Assembly (NCBI RefSeq): GCF_016741775.1
Contig: NZ_JAERRK010000009.1
Coordinates: 1 to 64,000, forward strand
Direction of reading: 5' to 3'
From: Streptomyces actinomycinicus
GTDB taxonomy: Bacteria > Actinomycetota > Actinomycetes > Streptomycetales > Streptomycetaceae
Length of the DNA: 64,000 bases
Part shown: piece by piece, positions 1 through 7,351 of the stretch
Layout of the letters: each line of letters starts with the position of its first letter
Numbering within the stretch: the first letter of the stretch is position 1
Translations under genes and position numbers: made by a program
The notes under the pieces: model-generated
Seen by the model: the letters and a program-made list of their open reading frames with translations, nothing else
Databases searched by the model: none
What the model was told of the DNA's origin: nothing

Positions 1-94
1 CGTGGAGGGACTCCGACTCCAGGACGTCGAGATGGGACAGCGTGTACGGGTTCGCGGCGGGGGCGGCGGCCGGGGCGCTGGTCAGGGCGGTCAT
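1..94 (-). CDS. cysD: sulfate adenylyltransferase subunit 2 (CysD), N-terminus only, cut by window edge
   Basis: Only the first 31 codons lie in the window. The ATG at 94 overlaps the cysC stop codon (ATGA), so the two genes are translationally coupled. After an Ala-rich leader the reading frame gives YTLSHLDVLESES, which matches the conserved start of CysD, the PP-loop subunit of ATP sulfurylase that makes APS from sulfate and ATP. The Ser-Gly-Gly-Lys PP-loop would lie beyond the edge. Being downstream of cysC in the same leftward operon as a PAPS-dependent sulfotransferase, it probably supplies activated sulfate to the cluster. A cysN partner would be expected next but cannot be seen. Confidence 0.8.
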   Translation of the reverse strand, partial: MTALTSAPAAAPAANPYTLSHLDVLESESLH

Positions 95-699
95 GCCAGC
101 CCCCGCTCGGCGAGCAGGGCGAGCAGCGCCGCCACGGACCGGTCCACGGACTCGGTGTGCGAGTCGATCCGCAGATCGGGGGCGAGCGGCTCCTCGTACG
201 GGGCGTCGACGCCGGTCAGCCCGCTGATCTGGCCCGCGGCACGGCGGGCGTACAGGCCCTTGACGTCGCGCACCGCGCAGACGTCCACCGGGGCGGCGAC
301 ATGGATCTCCAGGAACTCCGTCCGGCTCTCGCGGTGCAGCGCGCGCACCAGGGCGCGTGAGTCCGCGTACGGGGCGATGACCGGGACCAGGGCCAGGATG
401 CCGTTGCGGGCCAGCACCTGTGCGATCCGGCCGGTGCGCTCCACGTTGCGGTGCCGGTCCTCGCGGGAGAAGCCGAGGTCCCCGGAGAGCGTGCTGCGCA
501 GTTCGTCGCCGTCGAGCACCTCCACCCGGCGGCCGGATTGGCGCAGGACGCCGGCGGCGGCGCGCGCGACCGTGGTCTTCCCGGAGCTGGGCAGCCCGGT
601 CAGCCACACGGTCGCGCCGGGGTAGCAGGTGCAGTAGGAGGCCGTGGCGGAACGGGAGAGGAGGCCGGGGTCCGGGGCGGTGGTCTGCAGGGTGGTCAC
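91..699 (-). CDS. cysC: adenylyl-sulfate kinase (APS kinase)
   Basis: Converts APS to PAPS, the sulfuryl donor for sulfotransferases. The 202-residue product has a P-loop GLPSSGKTT near residue 36 and the APS-kinase signature LDGDELRSTLSGDLGFS followed by DRHRNVER. Length fits single-domain CysC. I chose the GTG at 699 over an in-frame ATG at 711: it gives a 4-base GTGA overlap with the upstream kinase-peptidase stop, and a GGAG lies six bases upstream. It sits between the LysZ-LysK fusion and cysD in an operon that begins with the shell protein and the sulfotransferase, so its role here is probably dedicated PAPS supply rather than general sulfur assimilation. Confidence 0.9.
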   Translation of the reverse strand: MTTLQTTAPDPGLLSRSATASYCTCYPGATVWLTGLPSSGKTTVARAAAGVLRQSGRRVEVLDGDELRSTLSGDLGFSREDRHRNVERTGRIAQVLARNGILALVPVIAPYADSRALVRALHRESRTEFLEIHVAAPVDVCAVRDVKGLYARRAAGQISGLTGVDAPYEEPLAPDLRIDSHTESVDRSVAALLALLAERGLA

Positions 700-2567
700 A
701 TCGTGCTCCATTCTCGGACGGCGGCGGCCAGGAGACGCCCGGCCTGCCGGAACTCGGCCGCGGACACGTGCTCGGCGGGGGTGTGGTCGAGACTCGCGTC
801 ACCGGGGCCGTAGGCGACCATGGGGACGCCGTGCCAGGTGGTGGCCAGCGTGTTCATGTCGCTGCTGCCCTTCTTCATCAGGTAGCGGGGCTTCAACTCC
901 TCTGCTGCGAAGGCTCGTTGGAACGCCTTGACCAGCGGGCTGGTGCGTGGGGTGGCGACCCCGGGAGTGGCGCGCAGCACTTCGACGCGGACCGGCTCCG
1001 GCACCGCGGCGCGCAGCACGTCGGTGATCGTCCGCACGGCGTGGCCCGGGGGCAGCCGCAGGTCCACCACGGCCTCGCCGTCCTGCACGTCGCCGCCGTT
1101 CAGGGCCTGGATGCCCAGCGTCGCGAGGAGCGCGTCGGGAGCCGTGCGGGCGGCCGCGGCACGCAGCGCGGTCAGCGCGTCCACGAGCCGGTCGCCGGCC
1201 GTGCGGACCCCCTCGCCGGCGGTGTGGCCGACGCTCTCCCGGGTGTGCAGACGCACCTTGACCAGGCCGTAGTATCCGAGGGTGAGGGCCGACGCGCCGC
1301 TGGGCTCGCCCACGATCACCGCGTCGGCCGGGTAGGCGTCCCGGACGCGGAAGGCACCCGCCCCGGTGATCTCCTCCTCCACGGCACCGACCACCCGCAG
1401 TTCGACTCCTTCGGGCGGGTCGTAGTCGGCGAGGGTCTGCAGGAACGTCACCAGGCTCGCCTTGGCGTCGACCGAGCCGCGGCCGGACAGCACCTCGCCG
1501 TGCCAGCGGACCGGCCACCGGTAGGGAACCGTGTCCAGGTGGCCGAGCATCATCAGGCGCCGGTCTCCCGCACCCCGGGTGACGACCAGGTTGCCGACGG
1601 CGTCGATCTCGCTCTTGAGGCCGTGGTCGGCGCACCATTCGGCGAGGAAGACCGCCAGCTCCCGTTCGTCCCGGGAGACGGAGGACAGCTGCACCGCCCG
1701 GGACAGCAGGCTCAGGTCGACGGCGGGCGGCGTGGTCCCCCAGAACCGGGTGGCGCCCGCCGACGACACCGTGTGCGGGCCGGTGATCGCCGTGTCGGAG
1801 GTGCCGCCGATCGCGATCTCGGCGGCGCGCACCTTCTGCCGCATGCGGCCCCGTGCGTACCGGCCGCCCTCGCCCTCGGCGAGGTGGCGCAGGGTGCTGG
1901 TCGGGTCGGTGGGGTCGGCCAGCAGGCCGGCGGTGCCGGTCACCAGGCGCAGGTGGTCGGCGTCCAGGGCGCGGGCGACGGTCGCGGCGAGCACGTCGGC
2001 GTCGACGTTGAGCGGCGTGCCGCCCTCGGCGTCGGCGACCGGCGGGGACAGACAGACGACGTCGAAGGCGTCGAGCAGTGCGCCGATCCGGGCCGCGTCG
2101 ACGGACGTGACCGTTCCGGCCCGGTGGTCGCGGACGATCCGGACCCGGCCGTCCTCCCGGACCCGCAGTGGCCCGTTGGCCTTCGCCGTCACCAGGGTGC
2201 CGCCACGGGCCACGGAGGCGAAGACCGACAGACCGCGCCGGGTCAGCTCCTCCTCCACCAGGGGCAGGGTCACCTCCTCGTACGCGGCGACGATGTGCCG
2301 CATCTCCTCGGGCGGGCAGTAGCGGATCTCGTCGCCGCCGAGGGAGCGCAGGGTGCGGATCTCGCGTCCGGTGCGCCGGTAGTGCTCGGCGATGCCGGCC
2401 GCTCCTCCTGCGACGACCAGCAGCCGGGCACCGCGGCCGCGCAGCGCGAGCAGTTCGTCGAAGACACGGCTGTGGGACAGGGTGGCGCTGCCCAGCTTGA
2501 CCACGTAGAGCGCCGGCGGCCGCGCGCCGGCGACTTCGCCCAGGGGCGGGGCTGTTCCCGGGGGCAT
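696..2567 (-). CDS. fused [LysW]-amino acid kinase (LysZ-like) and [LysW]-peptidase (LysK-like, M20)
   Basis: A 623-residue fusion. Residues about 1-280 form an amino acid kinase domain of the N-acetylglutamate kinase/LysZ type (VVKLGSATL near the start, VVAGGAAGI, a late RMRQKVRAAE region); this half should phosphorylate the carboxylate of the AmCP-bound amino acid. Residues about 285-623 are an M20 zinc peptidase like LysK/ArgE/DapE, with metal-site elements MLGHLDTVP, RGSVDAKA, AVEEEITGAG, GEPSG and the C-terminal DHTPAEH; this half should release the finished amino acid from AmCP. In lysine/arginine pathways LysZ and LysK are separate proteins, so activation and release are joined here. 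ATG at 2567 is preceded by AAGGAG. Confidence 0.87.
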   Translation of the reverse strand: MPPGTAPPLGEVAGARPPALYVVKLGSATLSHSRVFDELLALRGRGARLLVVAGGAAGIAEHYRRTGREIRTLRSLGGDEIRYCPPEEMRHIVAAYEEVTLPLVEEELTRRGLSVFASVARGGTLVTAKANGPLRVREDGRVRIVRDHRAGTVTSVDAARIGALLDAFDVVCLSPPVADAEGGTPLNVDADVLAATVARALDADHLRLVTGTAGLLADPTDPTSTLRHLAEGEGGRYARGRMRQKVRAAEIAIGGTSDTAITGPHTVSSAGATRFWGTTPPAVDLSLLSRAVQLSSVSRDERELAVFLAEWCADHGLKSEIDAVGNLVVTRGAGDRRLMMLGHLDTVPYRWPVRWHGEVLSGRGSVDAKASLVTFLQTLADYDPPEGVELRVVGAVEEEITGAGAFRVRDAYPADAVIVGEPSGASALTLGYYGLVKVRLHTRESVGHTAGEGVRTAGDRLVDALTALRAAAARTAPDALLATLGIQALNGGDVQDGEAVVDLRLPPGHAVRTITDVLRAAVPEPVRVEVLRATPGVATPRTSPLVKAFQRAFAAEELKPRYLMKKGSSDMNTLATTWHGVPMVAYGPGDASLDHTPAEHVSAAEFRQAGRLLAAAVREWSTM

Positions 2568-2579
2568 GTGCGTACTCCT

Positions 2580-2822
2580 TCGGCTCTCGGGGCGGGTGGT
2601 GACGGGGAGTCGGCCGGGGGTGGAGCGGGTGGCCGGTGTGCCGGATCCGTGGCGGGCGCCGGCCGGTGTGGCGGACCGGTGCCGCGGGGCGGGACGGCCG
2701 GTGTGCCGGTTCGCTGACGGACGCCGGCCGGTGGGGCGGGGTGGCCGGGGCGTCGGTCGGGTGACGGGTGCCGGCCGGTGGGGCGGGGTGGGGTGGTCGG
2801 TGGGTCGGGTGGAGGGTGGGCG
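2580..2822. repeat. intergenic G/C-rich imperfect repeats between SDR and LysZ-LysK genes
   Basis: About 250 bases between two genes of the leftward operon. The sequence is highly biased (GGCCGGTG and GGGGCGGG motifs recur) and includes two near-identical copies of a roughly 25-base block containing GCCGGCCGGTGGGGCGGGGT near 2727 and 2770. I see no gene. It is unusually long for an intra-operon gap and may hold an internal promoter, but none is convincing. Confidence 0.45.
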
Positions 2823-3596
2823 TCAGCCGATGCCGCGGGTGTTGCCGCCGTCGGCGACCAGGACGGTGCCGGTGACGAACGCGGCCTGTTCGCTGGCCAG
2901 GAAGGCGACCAGGGCGCCCAGGTCCTCCGCCCGGCCGATCCGGCCGAGCGGCAGGGACGCCGCGACCTCGGCGAGCCGCTCCTCGACCTCGTCGCCGTAC
3001 TGCACGTCGAGGATGGGTGTGCGGTGGAAGCCGGGCGCGAGCACGTTGACCGTCACACCGGACGGGCCGAAGGCGTCCACGAGGCCCTTGGCGAAGCCGA
3101 GGACACCGAGCCGGGCCACCGAGGACAGACCGCTGCCCGGATGGGGCTGACGCACGGACTCGGAGGTGATCATCACGATCCGGCCCCAGCCGGCCCGCCG
3201 CAGATGGGGCGCGGCGGCCAGGGACAGGGCGACGTGCGGCAGCAGGTTGTCGTTGACCGCCGCGCGGTACTCGGCGACCTCGAAGTCCTCCACGGCACCG
3301 AACGGCACACCCCCGGAGTTGCTGACGACGACGTGCAGCCCGCCGAACGTCCGGGCGGTGTCCGCCACCCACGCGCCTGCGGCGTGCTCGTCACGCAGGT
3401 CCACCGTGCGGCTCAGCACCCGCCCGGGACCGCAGGCGTCCACCTCCTTGTGGGCCGTGGCGAGCCTCTCGGGGTCACGGCCGCAGATCGACACGTCGGC
3501 GCCTTCCGCGGCGAGCACCTTGGCCACGGCGAGCCCGATGCCGCTGCTGGAGGCCGCCACGAGCGCGGCCCTGCCCGCGAGTCCGAGGTTCACCAC
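2823..3596 (-). CDS. atypical short-chain dehydrogenase/reductase lacking the YxxxK motif
   Basis: A 257-residue SDR with Rossmann fold: nucleotide-binding AASSSGIG near residue 15, NSGG in place of NNAG, and a C-terminal VADGG. The active-site Ser is present (ITSES), but the segment that should read YxxxK is SSVAR, so the catalytic Tyr and Lys are replaced by Ser and Arg. Related non-canonical SDRs exist in actinobacteria, so this is a family trait rather than a broken gene. Its first codons overlap the end of the sulfotransferase gene (3590-3596), implying tight coupling. A role on the hydroxylated AmCP-derived intermediate is likely from context; the exact reaction is unknown. Confidence 0.8.
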   Translation of the reverse strand: MVNLGLAGRAALVAASSSGIGLAVAKVLAAEGADVSICGRDPERLATAHKEVDACGPGRVLSRTVDLRDEHAAGAWVADTARTFGGLHVVVSNSGGVPFGAVEDFEVAEYRAAVNDNLLPHVALSLAAAPHLRRAGWGRIVMITSESVRQPHPGSGLSSVARLGVLGFAKGLVDAFGPSGVTVNVLAPGFHRTPILDVQYGDEVEERLAEVAASLPLGRIGRAEDLGALVAFLASEQAAFVTGTVLVADGGNTRGIG

Positions 3597-4753
3597 AACT
3601 CACCCGGCCACCGGGGCGCGACGACGGCGGGCTGTGCCACGGGCCGCGAACGGTCCGTGCCGCGCGGACCGGGGGCCGAGGCGTGGCGCGGGCCGGCGCC
3701 CGAGGCGTCGCGTGGGCCGGGGGCCGAGGTGTCGCGTGGACCGGCGCCCGAGGTGGCGCGTGGGCCGGGGGCCGGGGTGTCGCGTGGACCGGCGCCCGGG
3801 GTGTCGCGTGGGCCGGTGTCCGTTCGGCGGGACGGTGCCGCCGGGTAGCCGTACCGGGCGAGCAGCGGCAGCGCCGGTACCGTGGCCGCGGCGATGTCGG
3901 ACGGGGACAGTGCGGTGCGCCAGCGGTCGTCGGGGCGGATCCGTGTCTCCCCGCGGCGCAGCCGGTCCGGGTTGCCGGTGACCGTGTGGTTGACGCCGAG
4001 CCCGATCCGGCCGCCGTCGTCGACCGGTACCTCGTCGTCCAGGCCGGCGAAGCGCAGCACCTCGGCCGTCGTGGCCCGGGGCCGGGCGCACAGGTCCTCG
4101 TGCCGGATCCGCAGGTAACGCGCGCCCGCCGCCGTACCGACCAGCTCGGATGCGAGGTTGAAGGCCGTCCAGTAGCCGCTCGAACGGGCCGGGGACATCG
4201 GGTCGATGTACTCCTTCGCGCTGCGGTACGACAGGGCGGTGGCCCGCGGGTCCCGCACGATGTGCAGCACCCGGACGTCGAGATCCGCCCGGCCCAGCAG
4301 GGCCGCCGCCTCTGCCGGGCACTTGGAGCCGTCCACCACCAGCCGGCCGGCGCCTTCGGCGGCGATCCGCCGGTAGACGGCGGCCGACTGGTCGAGCAGT
4401 TCGGTGACCCCCGGCGCGGCGGGCCGGGCGCCGCGCGCCTCGGCGAGCCTGGCCCGGGTGTGCCGGGTGCGCATCAGGTTCCGCTGGAGGGACAGCATCC
4501 GGTGCGCGGTGGCCGCGGTGCCGCCGGCGGGCAGGGCCGCGAGCGCCTCCGACCACAGCGGGCACCCGGTCAGCGGCCGGCCGCAGCCGCACGTGGAGTT
4601 CGTCCCGGTGCCGAGGACACCGTTCTTCCACAGGAAGTGCAGCTCACCGATGTGCCGCACGCCGGGCAGCTCGTTGAGGACGTTGCCGAGCAGTGTGCTG
4701 CCGCTGCGCATCCAACCGGTGATGTACAGGACACGGACAGGGGGGCCGGACAT
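3590..4753 (-). CDS. PAPS-dependent sulfotransferase with repetitive C-terminal tail
   Basis: A 387-residue cytosolic-type sulfotransferase. The 5'-phosphosulfate loop is TGWMRSGSTLLGNVL near the N-terminus, and the 3'-phosphate site is VRDPRATALSYR mid-protein; CGCGRPLTGCPLW resembles related actinobacterial sulfotransferases. Residues about 307-365 are an 8-residue repeat (GPRDTSGA/GPRDTSAP variants), Gly/Pro-rich and presumably disordered; no sulfotransferase needs this. The ATG at 4753 has GAAGGGAA upstream; an in-frame ATG at 4795 lacks this. Second gene after the shell protein, with PAPS-making genes downstream in the same operon. By analogy with azabicyclic amino acid pathways it may sulfate a hydroxyl to make a leaving group for ring closure. 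Confidence 0.88.
   Translation of the reverse strand: MSGPPVRVLYITGWMRSGSTLLGNVLNELPGVRHIGELHFLWKNGVLGTGTNSTCGCGRPLTGCPLWSEALAALPAGGTAATAHRMLSLQRNLMRTRHTRARLAEARGARPAAPGVTELLDQSAAVYRRIAAEGAGRLVVDGSKCPAEAAALLGRADLDVRVLHIVRDPRATALSYRSAKEYIDPMSPARSSGYWTAFNLASELVGTAAGARYLRIRHEDLCARPRATTAEVLRFAGLDDEVPVDDGGRIGLGVNHTVTGNPDRLRRGETRIRPDDRWRTALSPSDIAAATVPALPLLARYGYPAAPSRRTDTGPRDTPGAGPRDTPAPGPRATSGAGPRDTSAPGPRDASGAGPRHASAPGPRGTDRSRPVAQPAVVAPRWPGELW
3655..3834. repeat. 24-bp tandem repeats encoding the sulfotransferase tail
   Basis: About seven imperfect copies of a 24-base unit (e.g. cgtgggccgggggccgaggt). Alternate units are more alike, giving a 48-base higher-order period. The unit is a multiple of three, so copy-number change keeps the frame and lengthens or shortens the protein tail by eight residues. 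Confidence 0.85.
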
Positions 4754-4794
4754 GGGGTTCCCTTCGTCGGCTGGCGCGTGGTCGGTCCGCGGCA

Positions 4795-5685
4795 TCAGTC
4801 GCGGGACAGCAGCAGGAAGTGCTGCGGCAGGTGGACGGCGAGACCGACCCGGCTGGTCGCCTCGACCACGTCGGACCCGTCCGGGCCCTGGCCGCGCAGC
4901 AGCGCCAGCGAGGCGACCCCGGGCACCAGCAGGGTGACGGCGGCCCGGAAGTCGCCGAGCAGGACCCGGTGGCGCGGGATCATGCGGGTGCGGGAGACGG
5001 TGATGCCCGCCGCACCGAGCTGGCCCAGCACACCGGCCCGGACCAGCTCCCAGTAGGTGAACGGGTGGACGACGATGCCGTCGCAGGAGCCACCGGTCTC
5101 CTCGACCTCGGCGGCCGCCTCGGTGATGGCCGCGTACACGTCGTCCCCGAGCGGACCGCGGCGGATGCCGGGCAGCTCCAGCAGACCGGTGACGGCCTTG
5201 TCCTCGCTGCCGTGCAGCAGCGTCTGGTTCTCCACGACGGACAGGCGGACCAGCACCCGGTAGTCGACGAAGGAGGCGAGCAGCGCCGGCTCGTCCAGGA
5301 GCCCGGCGGGCAGCGGCACCCGCACCTTGAGGTCGGTGAGTTCGGCGTGCTCCAGCCGGGAGGTGAAGGACCCTTCCGGAGTGGTCCGGTACGAGGTGCC
5401 GGAGGCCGCGAGCCGGGTGGCCGGCTCATGCACGAAAGGCACCGGACCGTCGGCCACCGAGGCCGTCTTCAGCAGGTGCCGTACGGCATAGCGGGGGCGG
5501 GTCGCGAACAGCGGGAAAACCGCCGGGAGATGGGCGCGGAACGGGATGACGCGGTCTTCGCCGGCCGCGGCCCCGCGCACGGACCAGGCGAACTCCTCGC
5601 CCGGGCTGCGCTCGGCGAGGGACGGGTCGGCGAGCTGTATCCGGACTCCCTGCTGTACTGCCGAAGAGGCGGGTGCTGCCAGCAT
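4795..5685 (-). CDS. HK97-fold encapsulin-like shell protein, probable Family 3 (natural product) encapsulin
   Basis: A 296-residue protein with HK97 major-capsid architecture: a variable N-terminal half with probable E-loop (about 85-120), then SFVDYRVLVRLSVVENQTLLHG (138-159) and TGLLELPG, matching the capsid/encapsulin pattern of a helix followed by a loop before GLL. After a helix come GIVVHPFTYWELVR (203-216), RMIPRHRVLLGDF (234-246) and the C-terminal VGLAVHLPQHFLLL typical of HK97 P-domain ends. No phage gene (terminase, portal, protease) is near. It is first in an operon with a sulfotransferase, SDR and AmCP enzymes. From memory, Family 3 encapsulins are shell proteins embedded in biosynthetic clusters, including AmCP ones. 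AAGGAG precedes the ATG at 5685. It may assemble a compartment around pathway enzymes; this is inference. Confidence 0.82.
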   Translation of the reverse strand: MLAAPASSAVQQGVRIQLADPSLAERSPGEEFAWSVRGAAAGEDRVIPFRAHLPAVFPLFATRPRYAVRHLLKTASVADGPVPFVHEPATRLAASGTSYRTTPEGSFTSRLEHAELTDLKVRVPLPAGLLDEPALLASFVDYRVLVRLSVVENQTLLHGSEDKAVTGLLELPGIRRGPLGDDVYAAITEAAAEVEETGGSCDGIVVHPFTYWELVRAGVLGQLGAAGITVSRTRMIPRHRVLLGDFRAAVTLLVPGVASLALLRGQGPDGSDVVEATSRVGLAVHLPQHFLLLSRD

Positions 5686-5730
5686 TCTGTTCTCCTTGAG
5701 CAGTCGAGGAACGGCCTTGATGTGCGTTTG

Positions 5731-5741
5731 AGCCTAGGGCG
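5731..5741 (-). promoter_or_regulatory. probable -10 region of the encapsulin operon; arm of 11-bp inverted repeat
   Basis: Read on the minus strand the site is CGCCCTAGGCT, containing TAGGCT, a good Streptomyces -10 element, about 50 bases before the encapsulin start. The same 11 bases appear on the plus strand at 5891-5901, so the two divergent promoters carry identical cores. No good -35 box is seen, consistent with activator dependence. Confidence 0.5.
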
Positions 5742-5749
5742 TCGCACAG

Positions 5750-5816
5750 GATTTCGGCCGACGAATTCCACGCCCACTTTTTATGGGCTGAATAAGGGGT
5801 GGTGATTCCCGTTCAG
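5750..5816. promoter_or_regulatory. candidate LysR operator region between divergent promoters
   Basis: The spacer holds several short dyads: TCGGCCGA (5754-5761), GCCCA-CTTTTTA-TGGGC (5772-5788) and CTGAA (5789-5793) with TTCAG (5812-5816). LysR proteins usually bind T-N11-A dyads in exactly this position, upstream of their own gene and a divergent target. Which dyad is used cannot be decided by eye. Confidence 0.35.
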
Positions 5817-5890
5817 GACGGCTGCACACGGCGGGCATGAAGATCTCATATGCATCCCGTGACCAGCGCCGTGGCCGCTGCGAAGGGGTC

Positions 5891-5901
5891 CGCCCTAGGC
5901 T
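5891..5901 (+). promoter_or_regulatory. probable -10 region of the lysR gene; second arm of inverted repeat
   Basis: CGCCCTAGGCT on the plus strand, with TAGGCT as -10, about 42 bases before the LysR start. It is the exact reverse complement of 5731-5741. Shared promoter cores suggest that the two divergent operons are co-regulated. Confidence 0.45.
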
Positions 5902-5942
5902 GCTGTCAGCTTCAGGAATCCGACCGATGACGGGGTGAGAGA

Positions 5943-6941
5943 ATGGGTCACGACCTGCAGATAAATCGCCTGAGGGCGCTGGTGGCCGTGGTCGAGCACG
6001 GCGGATTCCGCCGGGCCGCGGAGGCGCTCCACATCACCCAGCCCGCGGTCAGCCAGCAGATCCGCCAGCTCGGCGGCCTCATCAAGGGCCCGGTCTTCGC
6101 CGCCACCGGCCGGGAGATGCGGCTCAGCCCGCAGGGCGAGGAACTGCTGGAGTACGCCCGCCGCATGGTGGCGCTCAACGACGAGGCCGTCGCCCGCTTC
6201 GTGCCCGAGGCCGGCCAGGTACTGCTGTCGGTCGGTGTGACCAGCCAGCTCGCCGAGGTGCTGCCGGAGTTCCTGCGCCGGGTCAACCGCGGGCTGCCCC
6301 ATGTGCAGCTGCGGGTCCGCACGGGCGTGAGCGAGGCGCTGGCGCAGCAGCTGAGCACAGGTCAGCTCGACGTGGCCCTGCTGCTGCAGGCCGGCCCCTC
6401 GGACGCCGGCACCGAGAGCCTGGAGCTGGGCAGGATGCGCATGGCATGGTTCGGCCGGCCCGCCACCCGTGAACGGGACGCGCTCCCGCTGGCCCTGTTC
6501 CCCGCCCCCTGCACCCTGCGCGGGCTGGTCGGCGAGGTCCTCGACGGCGCGGGCGTCCCCTGGCGCATCGCCTACGAGGGGCCCGAGCTGATCGGCCTGC
6601 GCTCGGCCGCCAAGGCCGGCCTGGGCATGACCTGCCTCATCGCCAACGGCGACGAGCTGTGGGGCCTCGCCCGCACCGCCCACGCCGGCCTGCCGGAACC
6701 GCCGGCACCGCTCCCGGTCACCCTCGCCCTGGCGTCCGGCGCCGCCCCGGAGGGCTTCGCCGGGATCGCCGAGAAGGCGTTCCGGCAGGCGCTCCAGGGA
6801 TATCCGCTGGAGCCGGCCGGAACCGCGGACGGCGCCGGATCCGCTCCCTCGGGCCCCGCGAAGTCCGCTCCCGCACACGCCGCCGACGCCGGCGCTCCCG
6901 CCCGCCCCGGGACGGCCGCGCTCAGCACGTCGGCGGTCTGA
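5943..6941 (+). CDS. LysR-family transcriptional regulator
   Basis: A 332-residue LTTR. The N-terminal winged helix-turn-helix is clear (INRLRALVAVVEHGGFRRAAEALHITQ at about 7-33, then PAVSQQIRQL), followed by a periplasmic-binding-type co-inducer domain (about 90-290). The last 45 residues are Ala/Pro/Ser-rich and probably disordered. It lies between the encapsulin-sulfotransferase operon and the AmCP operon, and is the only clear cluster-situated activator candidate. GGTGAGAGA precedes the ATG. It likely regulates both divergent operons through the intergenic dyads. Confidence 0.92.
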   Translation: MGHDLQINRLRALVAVVEHGGFRRAAEALHITQPAVSQQIRQLGGLIKGPVFAATGREMRLSPQGEELLEYARRMVALNDEAVARFVPEAGQVLLSVGVTSQLAEVLPEFLRRVNRGLPHVQLRVRTGVSEALAQQLSTGQLDVALLLQAGPSDAGTESLELGRMRMAWFGRPATRERDALPLALFPAPCTLRGLVGEVLDGAGVPWRIAYEGPELIGLRSAAKAGLGMTCLIANGDELWGLARTAHAGLPEPPAPLPVTLALASGAAPEGFAGIAEKAFRQALQGYPLEPAGTADGAGSAPSGPAKSAPAHAADAGAPARPGTAALSTSAV

Positions 6942-7080
6942 AGACCCCTGTATTCCCACGCGCATAAGCGACCGCATTCACTCCCATTCGAGCCGCTCAT
7001 GAAACCCGGCCGAAACGCGGAAATTCCGGGGATACAGTCGCTCTGGTTCCACCGCCTTCTATCGAGTGAGGGGAATTACC

Positions 7081-7263
7081 ATGCCGCAGACCCTGACGGT
7101 CAGTGAATGCCTCGAGTGCGACGCCGAGGTGCCCTGGGAGAACGACGCCCGGGTCGGTGAAATTCTCGAGTGCCCGGAGTGCCGTACGGAACTGGAGGTC
7201 GAATCCGTCGAGCCGCCCCGGCTCGTGCTCGCCCCCGAGGTCGAGGAGGACTGGGGCGAGTAG
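7081..7263 (+). CDS. amino-group carrier protein (AmCP, LysW family)
   Basis: A 60-residue acidic protein with two CxxC knuckles (CLEC at about 10-13 and CPEC at about 31-34) forming the LysW zinc site, and the diagnostic C-terminal EDWGE. In this family the side chain of the last Glu forms an isopeptide-type bond with the alpha-amino group of the substrate, masking it during later steps. Start chosen at ATG 7081 behind GAGGGGAA; an upstream in-frame start at 7066 is less likely. A possible promoter -10 (TACAGT, 7033-7038) lies in the gap after lysR. It is followed by lysX and lysY, which act on it. Confidence 0.95.
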   Translation: MPQTLTVSECLECDAEVPWENDARVGEILECPECRTELEVESVEPPRLVLAPEVEEDWGE

Positions 7264-7351
7264 CCGGCCCGGATCCGCCACACGGCCACACGGCCACCGG
7301 ACCACCCGGCCACAGAGCGCCGGGAGGACACAGGGGAAGGAGAACAAGGCC

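Noticed and set aside
420..2717. Very long open frames opposite the LysZ-LysK gene, and similar ones opposite many genes
   Set aside because: High-GC codon bias opens antisense frames; their translations are Arg/Gly/Ala/Pro-rich without motifs, while the opposite strand encodes recognised families.
4795..5685. Prophage remnant explanation for the HK97-like protein
   Set aside because: No terminase, portal, protease, tail or integrase genes nearby; codon use and operon position match the biosynthetic neighbours.
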